NCBI GenBank assembly: GCA_910586505.1
Contig: CAJUGV010000002.1
Location: 124,001-188,000, forward strand
Length of the DNA: 64,000 bases
DNA from: an uncultured Paraprevotella sp.
GTDB taxonomy: Bacteria; Bacteroidota; Bacteroidia; Bacteroidales; Bacteroidaceae
Direction: 5' to 3'
The position numbers and the translations under genes were made by a program. Below the pieces are notes generated by a model that was not told the DNA's origin, did no database searches, and was given only the letters and a program-made list of their open reading frames with translations. Below, piece by piece: positions 45,979-54,034 of the stretch (position 1 is its first letter; every line of letters begins with the position of its first letter).

Positions 45979-46647
45979 TTATAGTAATGCCTTTTTCTTC
46001 AAAATTCTGTTGACCGGCAGTCCGTTGCTATCAAGTATTCCCTTTATCATACGTGTTTCCTCCACTGGATCTGCCGAGTTCAGAATTGTACTACTTAGGG
46101 CAATTCCATGGATTCCCGTATCCAATAGCGCCGGAACATCATTTTTCGTAATACCTCCGATGGCGATGAGAGGCAGAGAAATTCCCTCCTTTTTCATAAA
46201 ACCGACGATTTGCCGATAGCCTTCAAGCCCGAGTATGGGAGAAAGTTGTTCTTTGGTGGTTGTGAAACGAAACGGTCCGCAACCGATGTAGTCGGCACCG
46301 CGCGAGGCATGCATTCTTACATCGTCCGGTGTATTGGCCGTGCCACCTATAATATAATTTTTTCCCAAAATGCTTCTTGCTTTGTCCACAGGCATGTCGT
46401 TTTTACCCAAATGCACGCCGTCGGCATGCAGAGGTCCGACCAGATCTACGCGGTCGTCCAATATAAAAACGGCATTATACTGTCGGCAAAGACGTGCAAC
46501 TTCCCATCCTGTACTCATCCATTCATCCTCTGAAGCATGCTTCATGCGTAACTGAATCCAGCGACAACCGCCTTTCAGCGCCATGCGTGCACCGTCTGCA
46601 TATCCGTACGAAGTGGTATGATGCGTAATAAATTGCAATTGCTCCAT
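45979..46647 (-). CDS. thiE: Thiamine phosphate synthase ThiE
   Basis: A 222-residue enzyme that couples hydroxymethylpyrimidine diphosphate with the thiazole phosphate. Visible motifs: GCRWIQLRMKHASE (conserved Q-x-R-x-K), FILDDRVDL (pyrophosphate/metal Asp), ADGVHLGKNDMPV, GCGPFRFTTTK and PLIAIGGITKNDV with phosphate-binding IALSSTI. It is the first gene after the TPP riboswitch. The thiazole genes (thiS, thiG, thiH) are not in this cluster and must be elsewhere if present. Confidence 0.95.
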   Translation of the reverse strand: MEQLQFITHHTTSYGYADGARMALKGGCRWIQLRMKHASEDEWMSTGWEVARLCRQYNAVFILDDRVDLVGPLHADGVHLGKNDMPVDKARSILGKNYIIGGTANTPDDVRMHASRGADYIGCGPFRFTTTKEQLSPILGLEGYRQIVGFMKKEGISLPLIAIGGITKNDVPALLDTGIHGIALSSTILNSADPVEETRMIKGILDSNGLPVNRILKKKALL

Positions 46648-46725
46648 TTGTTACCTTATTTATTATAAGGAGCCACAAACAGAACGAAATAAAATAGGCT
46701 GAGAATATATATGTAGTGTCGTGCA

Positions 46726-46806
46726 CAATCCCTTCGGCAGCATTACCTGCATCAGGTTCACAGGGTATAATCTCAGCCAACTCAATCTGTCGGCACCCCT
46801 TTGTCC
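46726..46806 (-). ncRNA. TPP riboswitch (THI element)
   Basis: The minus strand carries the conserved aptamer: AAAGGGGTGCC, GGCTGAGATTATACCC, GAACCTGATGCAGG and TAATGCTGCCGAAGGGA. It lies about 80 bases upstream of thiE. The downstream platform contains TCTCAGCC (46705-46698), an 8-base exact complement of the conserved GGCTGAGA (46778-46771), so folding alternatives can be proposed. It should repress thiE-thiC when thiamine pyrophosphate is abundant. Confidence 0.95.
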
Positions 46807-46809
46807 TGA

Positions 46810-46839
46810 CAAAGATAGGAATAATAATCCATATGCAAA
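46810..46839 (-). promoter_or_regulatory. Promoter of the riboswitch-thiE-thiC transcript
   Basis: A minus-strand -7 box TATCTTTG (46817-46810) with TTTG (46839-46836) 18 bases upstream. The predicted start falls at the first base of the aptamer. Confidence 0.75.
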
Positions 46840-47097
46840 GCTACAAGCGGATAATATTTTCACGAAGACACAAACCTCGCAATGGCGAAATCCGATGCCG
46901 GAAAACAGGAAAATCCGCCGGCGTTCGAAAACGACGAAGTCCCTATACTCTCGTACCGGGACTTCTCGAATACCTTTCTAATACCTTTAAACTAAAGTTC
47001 TACTATTAGAACATTGTAAAGATACGTAATTAGTTTATAAATACACGTTTAATAAACTAATTTTAGGTTATTTTGTCGTTATGTAAACAATATCATG
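46840..47097. other. Non-coding stretch with two hairpins
   Basis: No gene seen. A stem AATTAGTTTAT/ATAAACTAATT (47028-47062) follows the glycosyltransferase stop on the minus strand and may terminate it. A second hairpin CGAAGTCCC...GGGACTTCTCG lies near 46948-46980. Confidence 0.5.
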
Positions 47098-48099
47098 CTA
47101 TGAAGCCCGCCCGATATGTCCCAACCGCAACAGACGAAACACTTTACCCGATGCGACCGCACGCGGAATAGTCAACGTAAACCGCCTCACAAGAGAATAA
47201 ACAACGGAGTATCGGCGGGACGGAAGAGGGTAGAGGTGCACCTGCCGCATGCGCTGCAGTAGGGCGGTCAGAAACGCAGAGTCTGGACTGTCGGCCAGTA
47301 ACGAATATACCATGGACATGCACAACATGTCTATTCTCTTACTTAAGGCTCTGGCCGTCCGTCCCTCAAGTTTGACACATTTTGCATGCAGGCGTTCTAT
47401 GACATGCAGCAAATCGAAAAACCGTTTCTCCAGCACTTCACGTCCTTTATGGTGCATGATGGAATTTTCACGCAGACAATAAGCATAAACAGGTAAGTCG
47501 GTGGTAATAATATACTGCATCCTAAGAAAAAGCAGAGCGGTGAACTCTTCATCTTCATGATAGGCAACCGGAGTAAATCTCAAATTGCCGGCCATCGACT
47601 TTTTGAATATGTAACTCCACACACTTCCGTGCAGATTATGTGTCAGCATAAATTGTACCCCATCTCCCCGGAACAAGACATGACCCGATATATCCGACAC
47701 TCTCAGACTTTTCATACCATTATTACGCACCTTGCGGAAACCAAAGGCAAGGAGATCGGGACGCTCTTCACCCAGCATGTCCAAAACCTGTATCAGATTG
47801 CCGGTGAACAGATAATCATCGGCATCCACAAACTGAATGTATTCCTTACCAGCCAGTTTCATACCCGTATTACGGGCACCTCCCGGACCGCTGTTGTGTT
47901 GCAGATGATAATGAATGCGCGGATGTCCCAACGACAAGACGTATTCCCGGGCCTTACTGTCCGGAGTGCCGTCATCTATGACCCACACTTCCCAGTCTGC
48001 ATTCTCATCCAATTTCATAATACTGTCCAGCGCCCGCTCAAGAAGGGAAATCTCCACCTTATAATAAGGTATGATGAAACTGACGGAAACGTTTTTCAT
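47098..48099 (-). CDS. Glycosyltransferase family 2
   Basis: A 333-residue GT-A transferase with SFIIPYYKVE, the DDG nucleotide site (WVIDDGTPDSKA), GPGGARNTGMKLAGKEYIQFVDADDYL (the DXD-like DADD) and a catalytic-type acidic motif YHEDEEFT. It adds a sugar to a growing surface glycan on the cytoplasmic face. The last bases overlap the preceding glycosyltransferase gene (ATGA type), so they are translationally coupled. Donor and acceptor cannot be told from sequence. Confidence 0.88.
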   Translation of the reverse strand: MKNVSVSFIIPYYKVEISLLERALDSIMKLDENADWEVWVIDDGTPDSKAREYVLSLGHPRIHYHLQHNSGPGGARNTGMKLAGKEYIQFVDADDYLFTGNLIQVLDMLGEERPDLLAFGFRKVRNNGMKSLRVSDISGHVLFRGDGVQFMLTHNLHGSVWSYIFKKSMAGNLRFTPVAYHEDEEFTALLFLRMQYIITTDLPVYAYCLRENSIMHHKGREVLEKRFFDLLHVIERLHAKCVKLEGRTARALSKRIDMLCMSMVYSLLADSPDSAFLTALLQRMRQVHLYPLPSRRYSVVYSLVRRFTLTIPRAVASGKVFRLLRLGHIGRAS

Positions 48100-49034
48100 G
48101 ATTTCAACAGTTTACGGGTCTTCGCTACAATTGTGCAATAATGCCGTCCGGTCAGTGCTTTCAGCATGGCTTTAAGACGGTAATTAAGCGGTCGGCTGGT
48201 AAACAGTGCGCGGTGCAAAGGTATCCGGCGTTCGGGAACACACAGAGTTCCGCCAAGTTCCAAACGGATAATCTGAGGATCGCACAAACGCAAATAAAAG
48301 TCGTCTTTGTCCCTTTCGCTCAATACCTTATGAGTGGAAAGCTCACTGTATAGCCTGATATTGGCCTCCAGAAGGTCGTCCAGTCCTTTTTCACAAAGGG
48401 TGTTGGATATAGAGTCTTTCCGGTTACAATAATAATACAATCCCTTTTCGACACACAGAATACCGCGTGCCCGCTGCAACACGGAAGGAATCGTATAGAC
48501 ATCCTCAAACCATTTTCCTTCAGGAAAGCGGATGTCCCGCCACAGTATTCTGCGGTATATCTTGTTCCAGGCATAACAGTGTACATAACCTTTTCTACGC
48601 ACCCATTCGGCATAATCGATTATTTCACCTTTTCCGGGAGTATGGCAATAGGAGTTCCTGGCCCCGTGGTATACACATACGGGGTATTCCAGCACGTCGG
48701 CTTCCGGATAGGTCTCAAGCATATTCAGGTTTCTCTCCAACGTATGGGGCGAGATATAATCGTCCGAATCAATAAAAGTGATATAATCTCCGCATGCCTG
48801 TTCCAGCCCCGAATTGCGCGCAGCGCTCAGTCCTTTGTTCTTTTCGTGATGTATGACACGGAAACGGCTGTCTTTCCGTGCCCATTCGTCACACAACTCT
48901 CCGCATCTGTCCGGCGAACAGTCGTCCACGAGGATAATTTCGCAACTGTCCACTTTTTGCCGGGCTATGCTCGTCAGGCAAAAATCGAGGTAAGCTTCTA
49001 CCTTGTAGACGGGAACTATGATGGAGAGTCTCAT
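48096..49034 (-). CDS. Glycosyltransferase family 2
   Basis: A 312-residue GT-A transferase similar in layout to its neighbour: SIIVPVYKVEAYL, ILVDDCSPDRCG, NKGLSAARNSGLEQACGDYI with IDSDDYI (DXD) and a WFEDVYTIPSVL acidic motif. It lies 25 bases after the GT4-type gene and overlaps the next GT2 gene by four bases, so the three form an operon. Confidence 0.88.
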   Translation of the reverse strand: MRLSIIVPVYKVEAYLDFCLTSIARQKVDSCEIILVDDCSPDRCGELCDEWARKDSRFRVIHHEKNKGLSAARNSGLEQACGDYITFIDSDDYISPHTLERNLNMLETYPEADVLEYPVCVYHGARNSYCHTPGKGEIIDYAEWVRRKGYVHCYAWNKIYRRILWRDIRFPEGKWFEDVYTIPSVLQRARGILCVEKGLYYYCNRKDSISNTLCEKGLDDLLEANIRLYSELSTHKVLSERDKDDFYLRLCDPQIIRLELGGTLCVPERRIPLHRALFTSRPLNYRLKAMLKALTGRHYCTIVAKTRKLLKS

Positions 49035-49059
49035 AATGAAAACGTTTTTAAAACCGTTT

Positions 49060-50166
49060 TTATACTTTTTTGCCGTCCCAGCAATCTACATACTGTTCGG
49101 CCACTTTCCTGTACTCATGGTGGCGAAGTACATATTCCATGCTTTCTGCAGAACGCCAGATAATATCGTCCGGGTGGTTTATCAGTTCTTCCAATTTGGC
49201 ATATACATCCTCGGCCGAAGGATACACATTGACGATGGGGCGCAGCTCTTTTTCGTTCAGAAGCGCATAATGCTCCTCTTCTCCGCCTCCCACTACAACC
49301 AGTCCCTTAGCCATGGCCAGCAGCGCATTCATGGCCGGGGTATAGGAATAGAGCTGGTCCAGCAGCACATCGCTGCTATCCATCATACGGCTGTATTGTG
49401 CAAAGGGCACAGACTCCGCCTTTACTATTTCTATCCGTTCGGGGTACTGCGTAGCCAACTGCACCAGTGCCTTATACATAATGTCCGTTCCTTTATATAC
49501 ATTACGGTCGCGCTGTATGCCGATGAAGAAACGTATACGGTCTGTTTCCGGATGAGGAACACGTGGTGAGATCTTATCAAGATTGACAGGGAAAGGGATG
49601 AAATGCGTTTTTTCGGGGTACCAAGGCCGGTAACTGGCATCATATTCATACAGGCCGCTCACGATTCCGTCGCAGTTGTCGGCAATATAAGTGTTCAAAC
49701 GTCCCTTCGGACCGTTCAGCCATTCGGCTATGAACTTTTTATTATCGGCATTCATACGGATTTCCTGTCCTATATTGAAATCCGAATAACGGAAAGTGCA
49801 ACGGTCCAGCCCGGTCTTCACCCAATAATGGTCCATGCCGAATGCTCCGAGGAATATTTTTCCGTTGTAGCGACGCAGATAACGGTAGATGGGAAGCAAT
49901 TTTTCCGGACGCAATTCTAAAAAAACCGGATTGATAAGCTGCACTACATCATAACCCCTCATCCGGGGAAGGGCCTTTGCCAGACGCACAAGAAAATCCA
50001 GTGTATCTGCTTTTCCGACCGACCGTCTGCAGAGATCAATGTCGCGGGGATAATTTTTCCAGCTATCGCCGTCAGAGGCCACCGTAACGGAATGCCCGAG
50101 TAAGCGCAAGCCTTCGGCCAGTGTCCGGTGTACATTACTATATTCGCCGAGTAAGAGGACTTTCAT
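49060..50166 (-). CDS. Glycosyltransferase, GT4-like (GT-B fold)
   Basis: A 368-residue protein starting MKVLLLGEYSNVHRTLAEGL, a typical GT-B opening. The second domain has IRFFIGIQRDRNVYKGTDIM, an IEIVKAESVPFAQY strand and the MDSSDVLLDQLYSYTPAMNALLAMAKGLVVVGGGEEE block, where the usual E-x7-E nucleotide-binding Glu pattern is partly kept. The start is set by a -7 box at 50186-50179, which rules out an upstream in-frame ATG at 50181. First gene of the glycosyltransferase operon, divergent from the flippase gene. Confidence 0.8.
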   Translation of the reverse strand: MKVLLLGEYSNVHRTLAEGLRLLGHSVTVASDGDSWKNYPRDIDLCRRSVGKADTLDFLVRLAKALPRMRGYDVVQLINPVFLELRPEKLLPIYRYLRRYNGKIFLGAFGMDHYWVKTGLDRCTFRYSDFNIGQEIRMNADNKKFIAEWLNGPKGRLNTYIADNCDGIVSGLYEYDASYRPWYPEKTHFIPFPVNLDKISPRVPHPETDRIRFFIGIQRDRNVYKGTDIMYKALVQLATQYPERIEIVKAESVPFAQYSRMMDSSDVLLDQLYSYTPAMNALLAMAKGLVVVGGGEEEHYALLNEKELRPIVNVYPSAEDVYAKLEELINHPDDIIWRSAESMEYVLRHHEYRKVAEQYVDCWDGKKV

Positions 50167-50178
50167 GATATTTTTAGA

Positions 50179-50216
50179 CAAAGGTAGGCAAAATAAATGG
50201 AAATGATGTATCTTTG
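50179..50216. promoter_or_regulatory. Divergent promoters of the glycan locus
   Basis: A minus-strand -7 box TACCTTTG (50186-50179) faces away from a plus-strand -7 box TATCTTTG (50209-50216). They predict starts near 50172 and 50223, so the ATGs at 50166 (minus) and 50229 (plus) are the first usable ones. Confidence 0.6.
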
Positions 50217-50228
50217 CCCGTATATATT

Positions 50229-51812
50229 ATGGACAACATACAAGAAACAGAGAATAAAAAAGAATCTGCAACAACTACGGAATGCCGTGAAGACTCTACC
50301 TACAACCACATTGTGAAGTATACCGGATTCCTCGGTATCATCCAGGTTCTTACCATGCTGGTAAACGTGGTGCGCAACAAACTGGCTGCCGTATTGCTCG
50401 GCACCTCCGGTGTGGGGTTGTCCTCATTGTACCTGAACTTCATCGGCTTCCTTCATCACACATCCAATCTCGGCATATCATTCAGTTCCATCAAAGAGAT
50501 TGCCGAGTTCTACGGTCAGGGGCGTACCGACAAAATTCTCCGTCAGGTTGAAGTCGTACGCACATGGAGCGTATGGACCGGCCTGGCGGGTATGCTTGCC
50601 GGCATACTTGTCTCCCCCGTCATCAGTTATTGGTTTTTCGGTGATTTTTCCCATATACCTCATGTCTGCGCACTGTCGCCTGTCATGCTATTCATGGCTG
50701 TCACGGTGAGCGAAGTGTCCATCTTGAAAGCCGTACGTAAACTCAAACGTGTGGCCTTTGTATCCATACTGGGCGCGGCGGGAGCCTTGTTACTCACGGT
50801 TCCCTTCTATTACGTATGGGGAACAGACGGAATCGTACCTGCATTGATTTTCAGTACACTGGGAGTCATGATAGCGCACCTCTGCCTCTCATTACCAGTC
50901 TTTCCGTGGAGGGTCGGACTATTCAGCCGCGATTATTTCCGTGCGGGCTGGAGCATGGTGCGTGTCGGAGTGCCCTATATTGCCGCCACGGCCGTAAACA
51001 TGACGGTGGGAATGGGGCTTCCGCTCTTCATTGCCAATACGGGCGAATTGTCCGATGTAGGTCTGTACAGCATGGGATACAATCTGGTCATCACTTATGC
51101 CGGTGTTGTTTTCACGGCCGTAGACACCGATTATTTTCCCCGTCTGTCATCCGTCAACGGGGATGTGGAACGGATGAATCTCACCATCAACCGGCAGGTC
51201 AAAGTGTGCGTGCTGCTGATGTCTCCGTTTCTTGTGGCATTTATGATAGCCATGCCACTTGTCATACGTTTGCTCTATTCCTCCTCGTTTCTGCCTATGA
51301 CGGGTATGGCCGTATGTGCCTCCATGCATATGTTTTTCAAGGCAATGACACTTCCGGTGGCTTATACTTCACTGGCCAAGGGAGACGCCGTGATGTATCT
51401 TGGCATGGAAGTGGCCTACGACATTTTCATGTCTGCCGGTGTCATTGCGGGATATGCGCTGGCGGGCGTGCCGGGCACGGGAATCGCTCTGGCCGCAGCC
51501 GGCGTTTTCGATTGGTGGATGATTCATTTTGTATACGGACGCCGTTATGGATACCGTGCAGACCGTTCGGCCCGTCCGTTCATGACGGCACAATTCCTTT
51601 GTGTGGGGGCAGCCCTCTGTCTGTCCCTGCAGCCAGTGATATGCCTTAAGGCTGTCGGAGGAGCATGTGTGCTGGTGGCAAGTATATGGCTGTCGGCTCA
51701 TGCCATCCGCCGTGAGATAACCCTCGTTTCCGAACTTCGCCGGCGTCTGTCCGACAAACTGTTATCCCGCAGCTGGCTGAGCAGGCTACTCCGGAGGAAC
51801 CGCAGCATCTGA
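50229..51812 (+). CDS. Oligosaccharide flippase (Wzx/MATE-like)
   Basis: A 527-residue membrane protein with about 12-14 helices and a basic C-terminal tail. It fits polysaccharide transporters of the MOP superfamily that flip lipid-linked sugars: start FLGIIQVLTMLVNVVRNKLAAVLLGTSGVGLSSLYLN is typical of O-antigen translocases. The hydrophilic acidic N-terminus (about 30 residues) precedes the first helix. It is divergent from three glycosyltransferase genes, which could build its substrate. No polymerase or ligase gene is adjacent. Confidence 0.85.
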   Translation: MDNIQETENKKESATTTECREDSTYNHIVKYTGFLGIIQVLTMLVNVVRNKLAAVLLGTSGVGLSSLYLNFIGFLHHTSNLGISFSSIKEIAEFYGQGRTDKILRQVEVVRTWSVWTGLAGMLAGILVSPVISYWFFGDFSHIPHVCALSPVMLFMAVTVSEVSILKAVRKLKRVAFVSILGAAGALLLTVPFYYVWGTDGIVPALIFSTLGVMIAHLCLSLPVFPWRVGLFSRDYFRAGWSMVRVGVPYIAATAVNMTVGMGLPLFIANTGELSDVGLYSMGYNLVITYAGVVFTAVDTDYFPRLSSVNGDVERMNLTINRQVKVCVLLMSPFLVAFMIAMPLVIRLLYSSSFLPMTGMAVCASMHMFFKAMTLPVAYTSLAKGDAVMYLGMEVAYDIFMSAGVIAGYALAGVPGTGIALAAAGVFDWWMIHFVYGRRYGYRADRSARPFMTAQFLCVGAALCLSLQPVICLKAVGGACVLVASIWLSAHAIRREITLVSELRRRLSDKLLSRSWLSRLLRRNRSI

Positions 51813-51821
51813 TCAGGAATC

Positions 51822-51834
51822 TGTCAAAATGTCA
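51822..51834. repeat. Motif TGTCAAAATGTCA, left copy of gap C
   Basis: Twelve of 13 bases match the motif at 6672. It begins 10 bases after the flippase stop. Confidence 0.5.
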
Positions 51835-52200
51835 AATCCGATGGATGTGGTTCGGATATTTGCAACCGTCTTCCGGAATGAGAAGGATTACGCCATTCAT
51901 GCGCATTTTTCATGAAGCGGAACGACAGTGAACAGGCCTTTACGACAGACAAATGACAGGCTTACCGCCGTTTCGTCCGCAACAAATCTGCGAGTCTGTC
52001 ATATCCAACAACGTTTTTACGACATTATTCTATCGGATATTTGTCCGTAGAAAGTGATCAACAAGAAAAAAAACGGCGATGAAAAGGCTGTTTTTCTTTG
52101 CGACGGCCTTCTTTTTCCGCCATTTATCGGTGCACGACACCCGATCACGCGGACCGTTTTTTGCTGTAATGCGCATTAAAAAGAAAAATGAAGCTCACAA

Positions 52201-52243
52201 AAAACTGCATATATGCGCCGACTCATCGCATATATGCAGTTTT
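52201..52243. terminator. Bidirectional terminator between convergent genes
   Basis: A perfect 17-pair stem AAAACTGCATATATGCG with its complement and a 9-base loop. A and T tracts on the two sides suit both the flippase and the GH30 transcripts. Confidence 0.85.
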
Positions 52244-52322
52244 TATCCGGGATTTATTCAGAAATGCCTTTCTTAAAACTCCGTTTCGTTCTCCATCCCT
52301 TTCCGGACTATCGCTACAAAAC

Positions 52323-52335
52323 TTACATTTTGTCA
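52323..52335. repeat. Motif TTACATTTTGTCA, right copy of gap C
   Basis: Reverse complement TGACAAAATGTAA, 12 of 13 bases as in the 6672 motif, exactly 501 bases from the left copy. Confidence 0.45.
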
Positions 52336-52339
52336 GTTT

Positions 52340-53911
52340 TCACCGGCTTACGAATGTCACGACCGACCGCGCGGGGATAACAGTTTTTTGGCCGTTTCGT
52401 AGCCGTTTCAGAGGCAGCAGATTGGCTTCCGGTTGCTCGGATGTCAGATAGGGCTGCCAGTTTTTAGCGTTCCGGTCGTCTACACGGAACGTCATATCCT
52501 TATCCTCGCGGGCATAGTTCACCACCACCATTACCCATGTGCCGTCTGCATTCCGATAAGCCGTACACATCAGTCCCGAGCAGTCCGTATCGCCTTCCGT
52601 GACTTCATTTCCCCGCTCGTCGGTGGCCGTAATGGCCATACGCACGGCACCGGGACGCACAAAACGACTGTAATTGCCGAAAGCCCACAGCAGTTTCGAA
52701 TCCGTCACACGTCCTTCCGTCCCCTCGCTGTTACTGAATTCGCGCAGCAATCCGTCTTTATAATCTCCGCCGACGGCACGCCACCATTGCCAGCTTCCGG
52801 CTCCGGCATACACGATGTCGTGATGAATAATGCGCGCCACATAAAGCGCCGTCTTCATGGTACGGTCGAATCCTCCTCCGCCGCCTATCTCTTCGTCATT
52901 GCTCATGATACAGGTTTCCGTCTGCCAGAATTTCACTTTATATTTGTCGAGCGTGTCCTTGAGCTGTACACGGATGTCGCGCAATGCTTTCAAGGGAGTA
53001 TTGGTCCAATAACTGTGGCCCGCCATAAGACGGGGCACTCCCGGTGTATCGCCCAGATAGGTCTCCGTACTGTCCGGACAGAAAAACGACTGGATGGCAT
53101 ATCCTCGCTGCCAGTCGGTCATGTGGGTGGCAAACATACAACGATAGTCGGATGATTCGTTGACAAGTATCCGGGTATCAATGTCATGTTCGGAAAAAGC
53201 CCGGCTGAACGCACGTGCCAACGCGGCTATCTCGCGGTTGGTGGCCGGCGACCCTTCCTGCTTAGGACCTACCCAGTTCCAATGTCCGTCCGGTTCATTG
53301 ACAGGACAAACATAGGCAAGGCTTATACTGTCGTGCCGTTCCAGTCCCCGCACCACATTTGCGGCAAAACGGGCGAAATCGTCATAACAGGCGTCTTTCA
53401 GATTCAGCGTACCGCCTCTTCCCGTATTGGTGGCCAGTCCGTTTCGGGTAAAATAGACCGGAGGCGAGTTGAAGAAACCGATGAACGTCTTTACACCGCG
53501 CTCGCGGGCCATACGCATAAAGTTGCGCTGTCCGGCCTGCCGTGTCATATCGTATGAGCCGTCCGGACGCAGAAAACATTCGGTGCGCATCCAATGCGAC
53601 CCTATACCGCTTTCCTTTCCCTGTTCCCGACTGCCGGCTCCTATATTGAAACGCCAGATGGAAAGACCTATGCCGAGCGGACGGCCTTTCCTGTCGCAAC
53701 GTGTACTAAACAGCCAGTCGGCAGCTTGCCGTCTCACGCTATCCGGCCAAAGGCCAATATGCTGTATGCTCCAAGCGTCAGAGGCGCCGAAACCGTCCAT
53801 AGTCTGTAAAGGGCAGCGGGTATCTATTTCAAAATGGGTAATGCTATGCCTGGCTTGTACGGCCATTGAAGTAAGGAGTGCGAAAGCGCACGCGCCAAAT
53901 GTGTGTTTCAT
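52340..53911 (-). CDS. Glycoside hydrolase family 30 (endo-beta-1,6-galactanase-like)
   Basis: A 523-residue exported enzyme: signal peptide (cut after VQA), a TIM barrel and a C-terminal beta domain. The start of the mature part (QTMDGFGASDAWS) is typical of GH30. The acid/base is Glu206 in CPVNEPDGHW and the nucleophile Glu332 in FWQTETC. Similarity in FNIGAGS and in HSYWTNTP suggests the group with endo-beta-1,6-galactanases, which cut arabinogalactan side chains. The exact linkage is inferred. A -7 box TATCTTTG lies on the minus strand at 53951-53944. Confidence 0.82.
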   Translation of the reverse strand: MKHTFGACAFALLTSMAVQARHSITHFEIDTRCPLQTMDGFGASDAWSIQHIGLWPDSVRRQAADWLFSTRCDRKGRPLGIGLSIWRFNIGAGSREQGKESGIGSHWMRTECFLRPDGSYDMTRQAGQRNFMRMARERGVKTFIGFFNSPPVYFTRNGLATNTGRGGTLNLKDACYDDFARFAANVVRGLERHDSISLAYVCPVNEPDGHWNWVGPKQEGSPATNREIAALARAFSRAFSEHDIDTRILVNESSDYRCMFATHMTDWQRGYAIQSFFCPDSTETYLGDTPGVPRLMAGHSYWTNTPLKALRDIRVQLKDTLDKYKVKFWQTETCIMSNDEEIGGGGGFDRTMKTALYVARIIHHDIVYAGAGSWQWWRAVGGDYKDGLLREFSNSEGTEGRVTDSKLLWAFGNYSRFVRPGAVRMAITATDERGNEVTEGDTDCSGLMCTAYRNADGTWVMVVVNYAREDKDMTFRVDDRNAKNWQPYLTSEQPEANLLPLKRLRNGQKTVIPARSVVTFVSR

Positions 53912-53995
53912 GTGGAATATTTATGTTAGAATGGTAACCGGATCAAAGATAAACACATTTGTCGGGAGTAGCGCCGTAGTTTATGCTTTTTTCAT

Positions 53996-54003
53996 TATTT
54001 TTG
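53996..54003 (+). promoter_or_regulatory. -7 box of the aldo-keto reductase gene
   Basis: TATTTTTG 31 bases before the start, divergent from the GH30 -7 box (53951-53944). Confidence 0.5.
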
Positions 54004-54034
54004 TGCAGATGATTATAAAAACAGAATAAGAAAG

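Larger units (their letters stand above)
51813..52339. other. Long non-coding gap C between the flippase and GH30 genes
   Basis: About 530 bases between convergent genes with no convincing gene. It has motif copies at 51822 and 52323, an inverted repeat TTCATG(51896)...CATGAA(51916) and a strong terminator. Same layout as gaps A and B. Confidence 0.6.

Noticed and set aside
52079..52276. Plus-strand frame of 65 codons in gap C
   Set aside because: It runs through a perfect terminator hairpin and has biased composition; no support as a gene.
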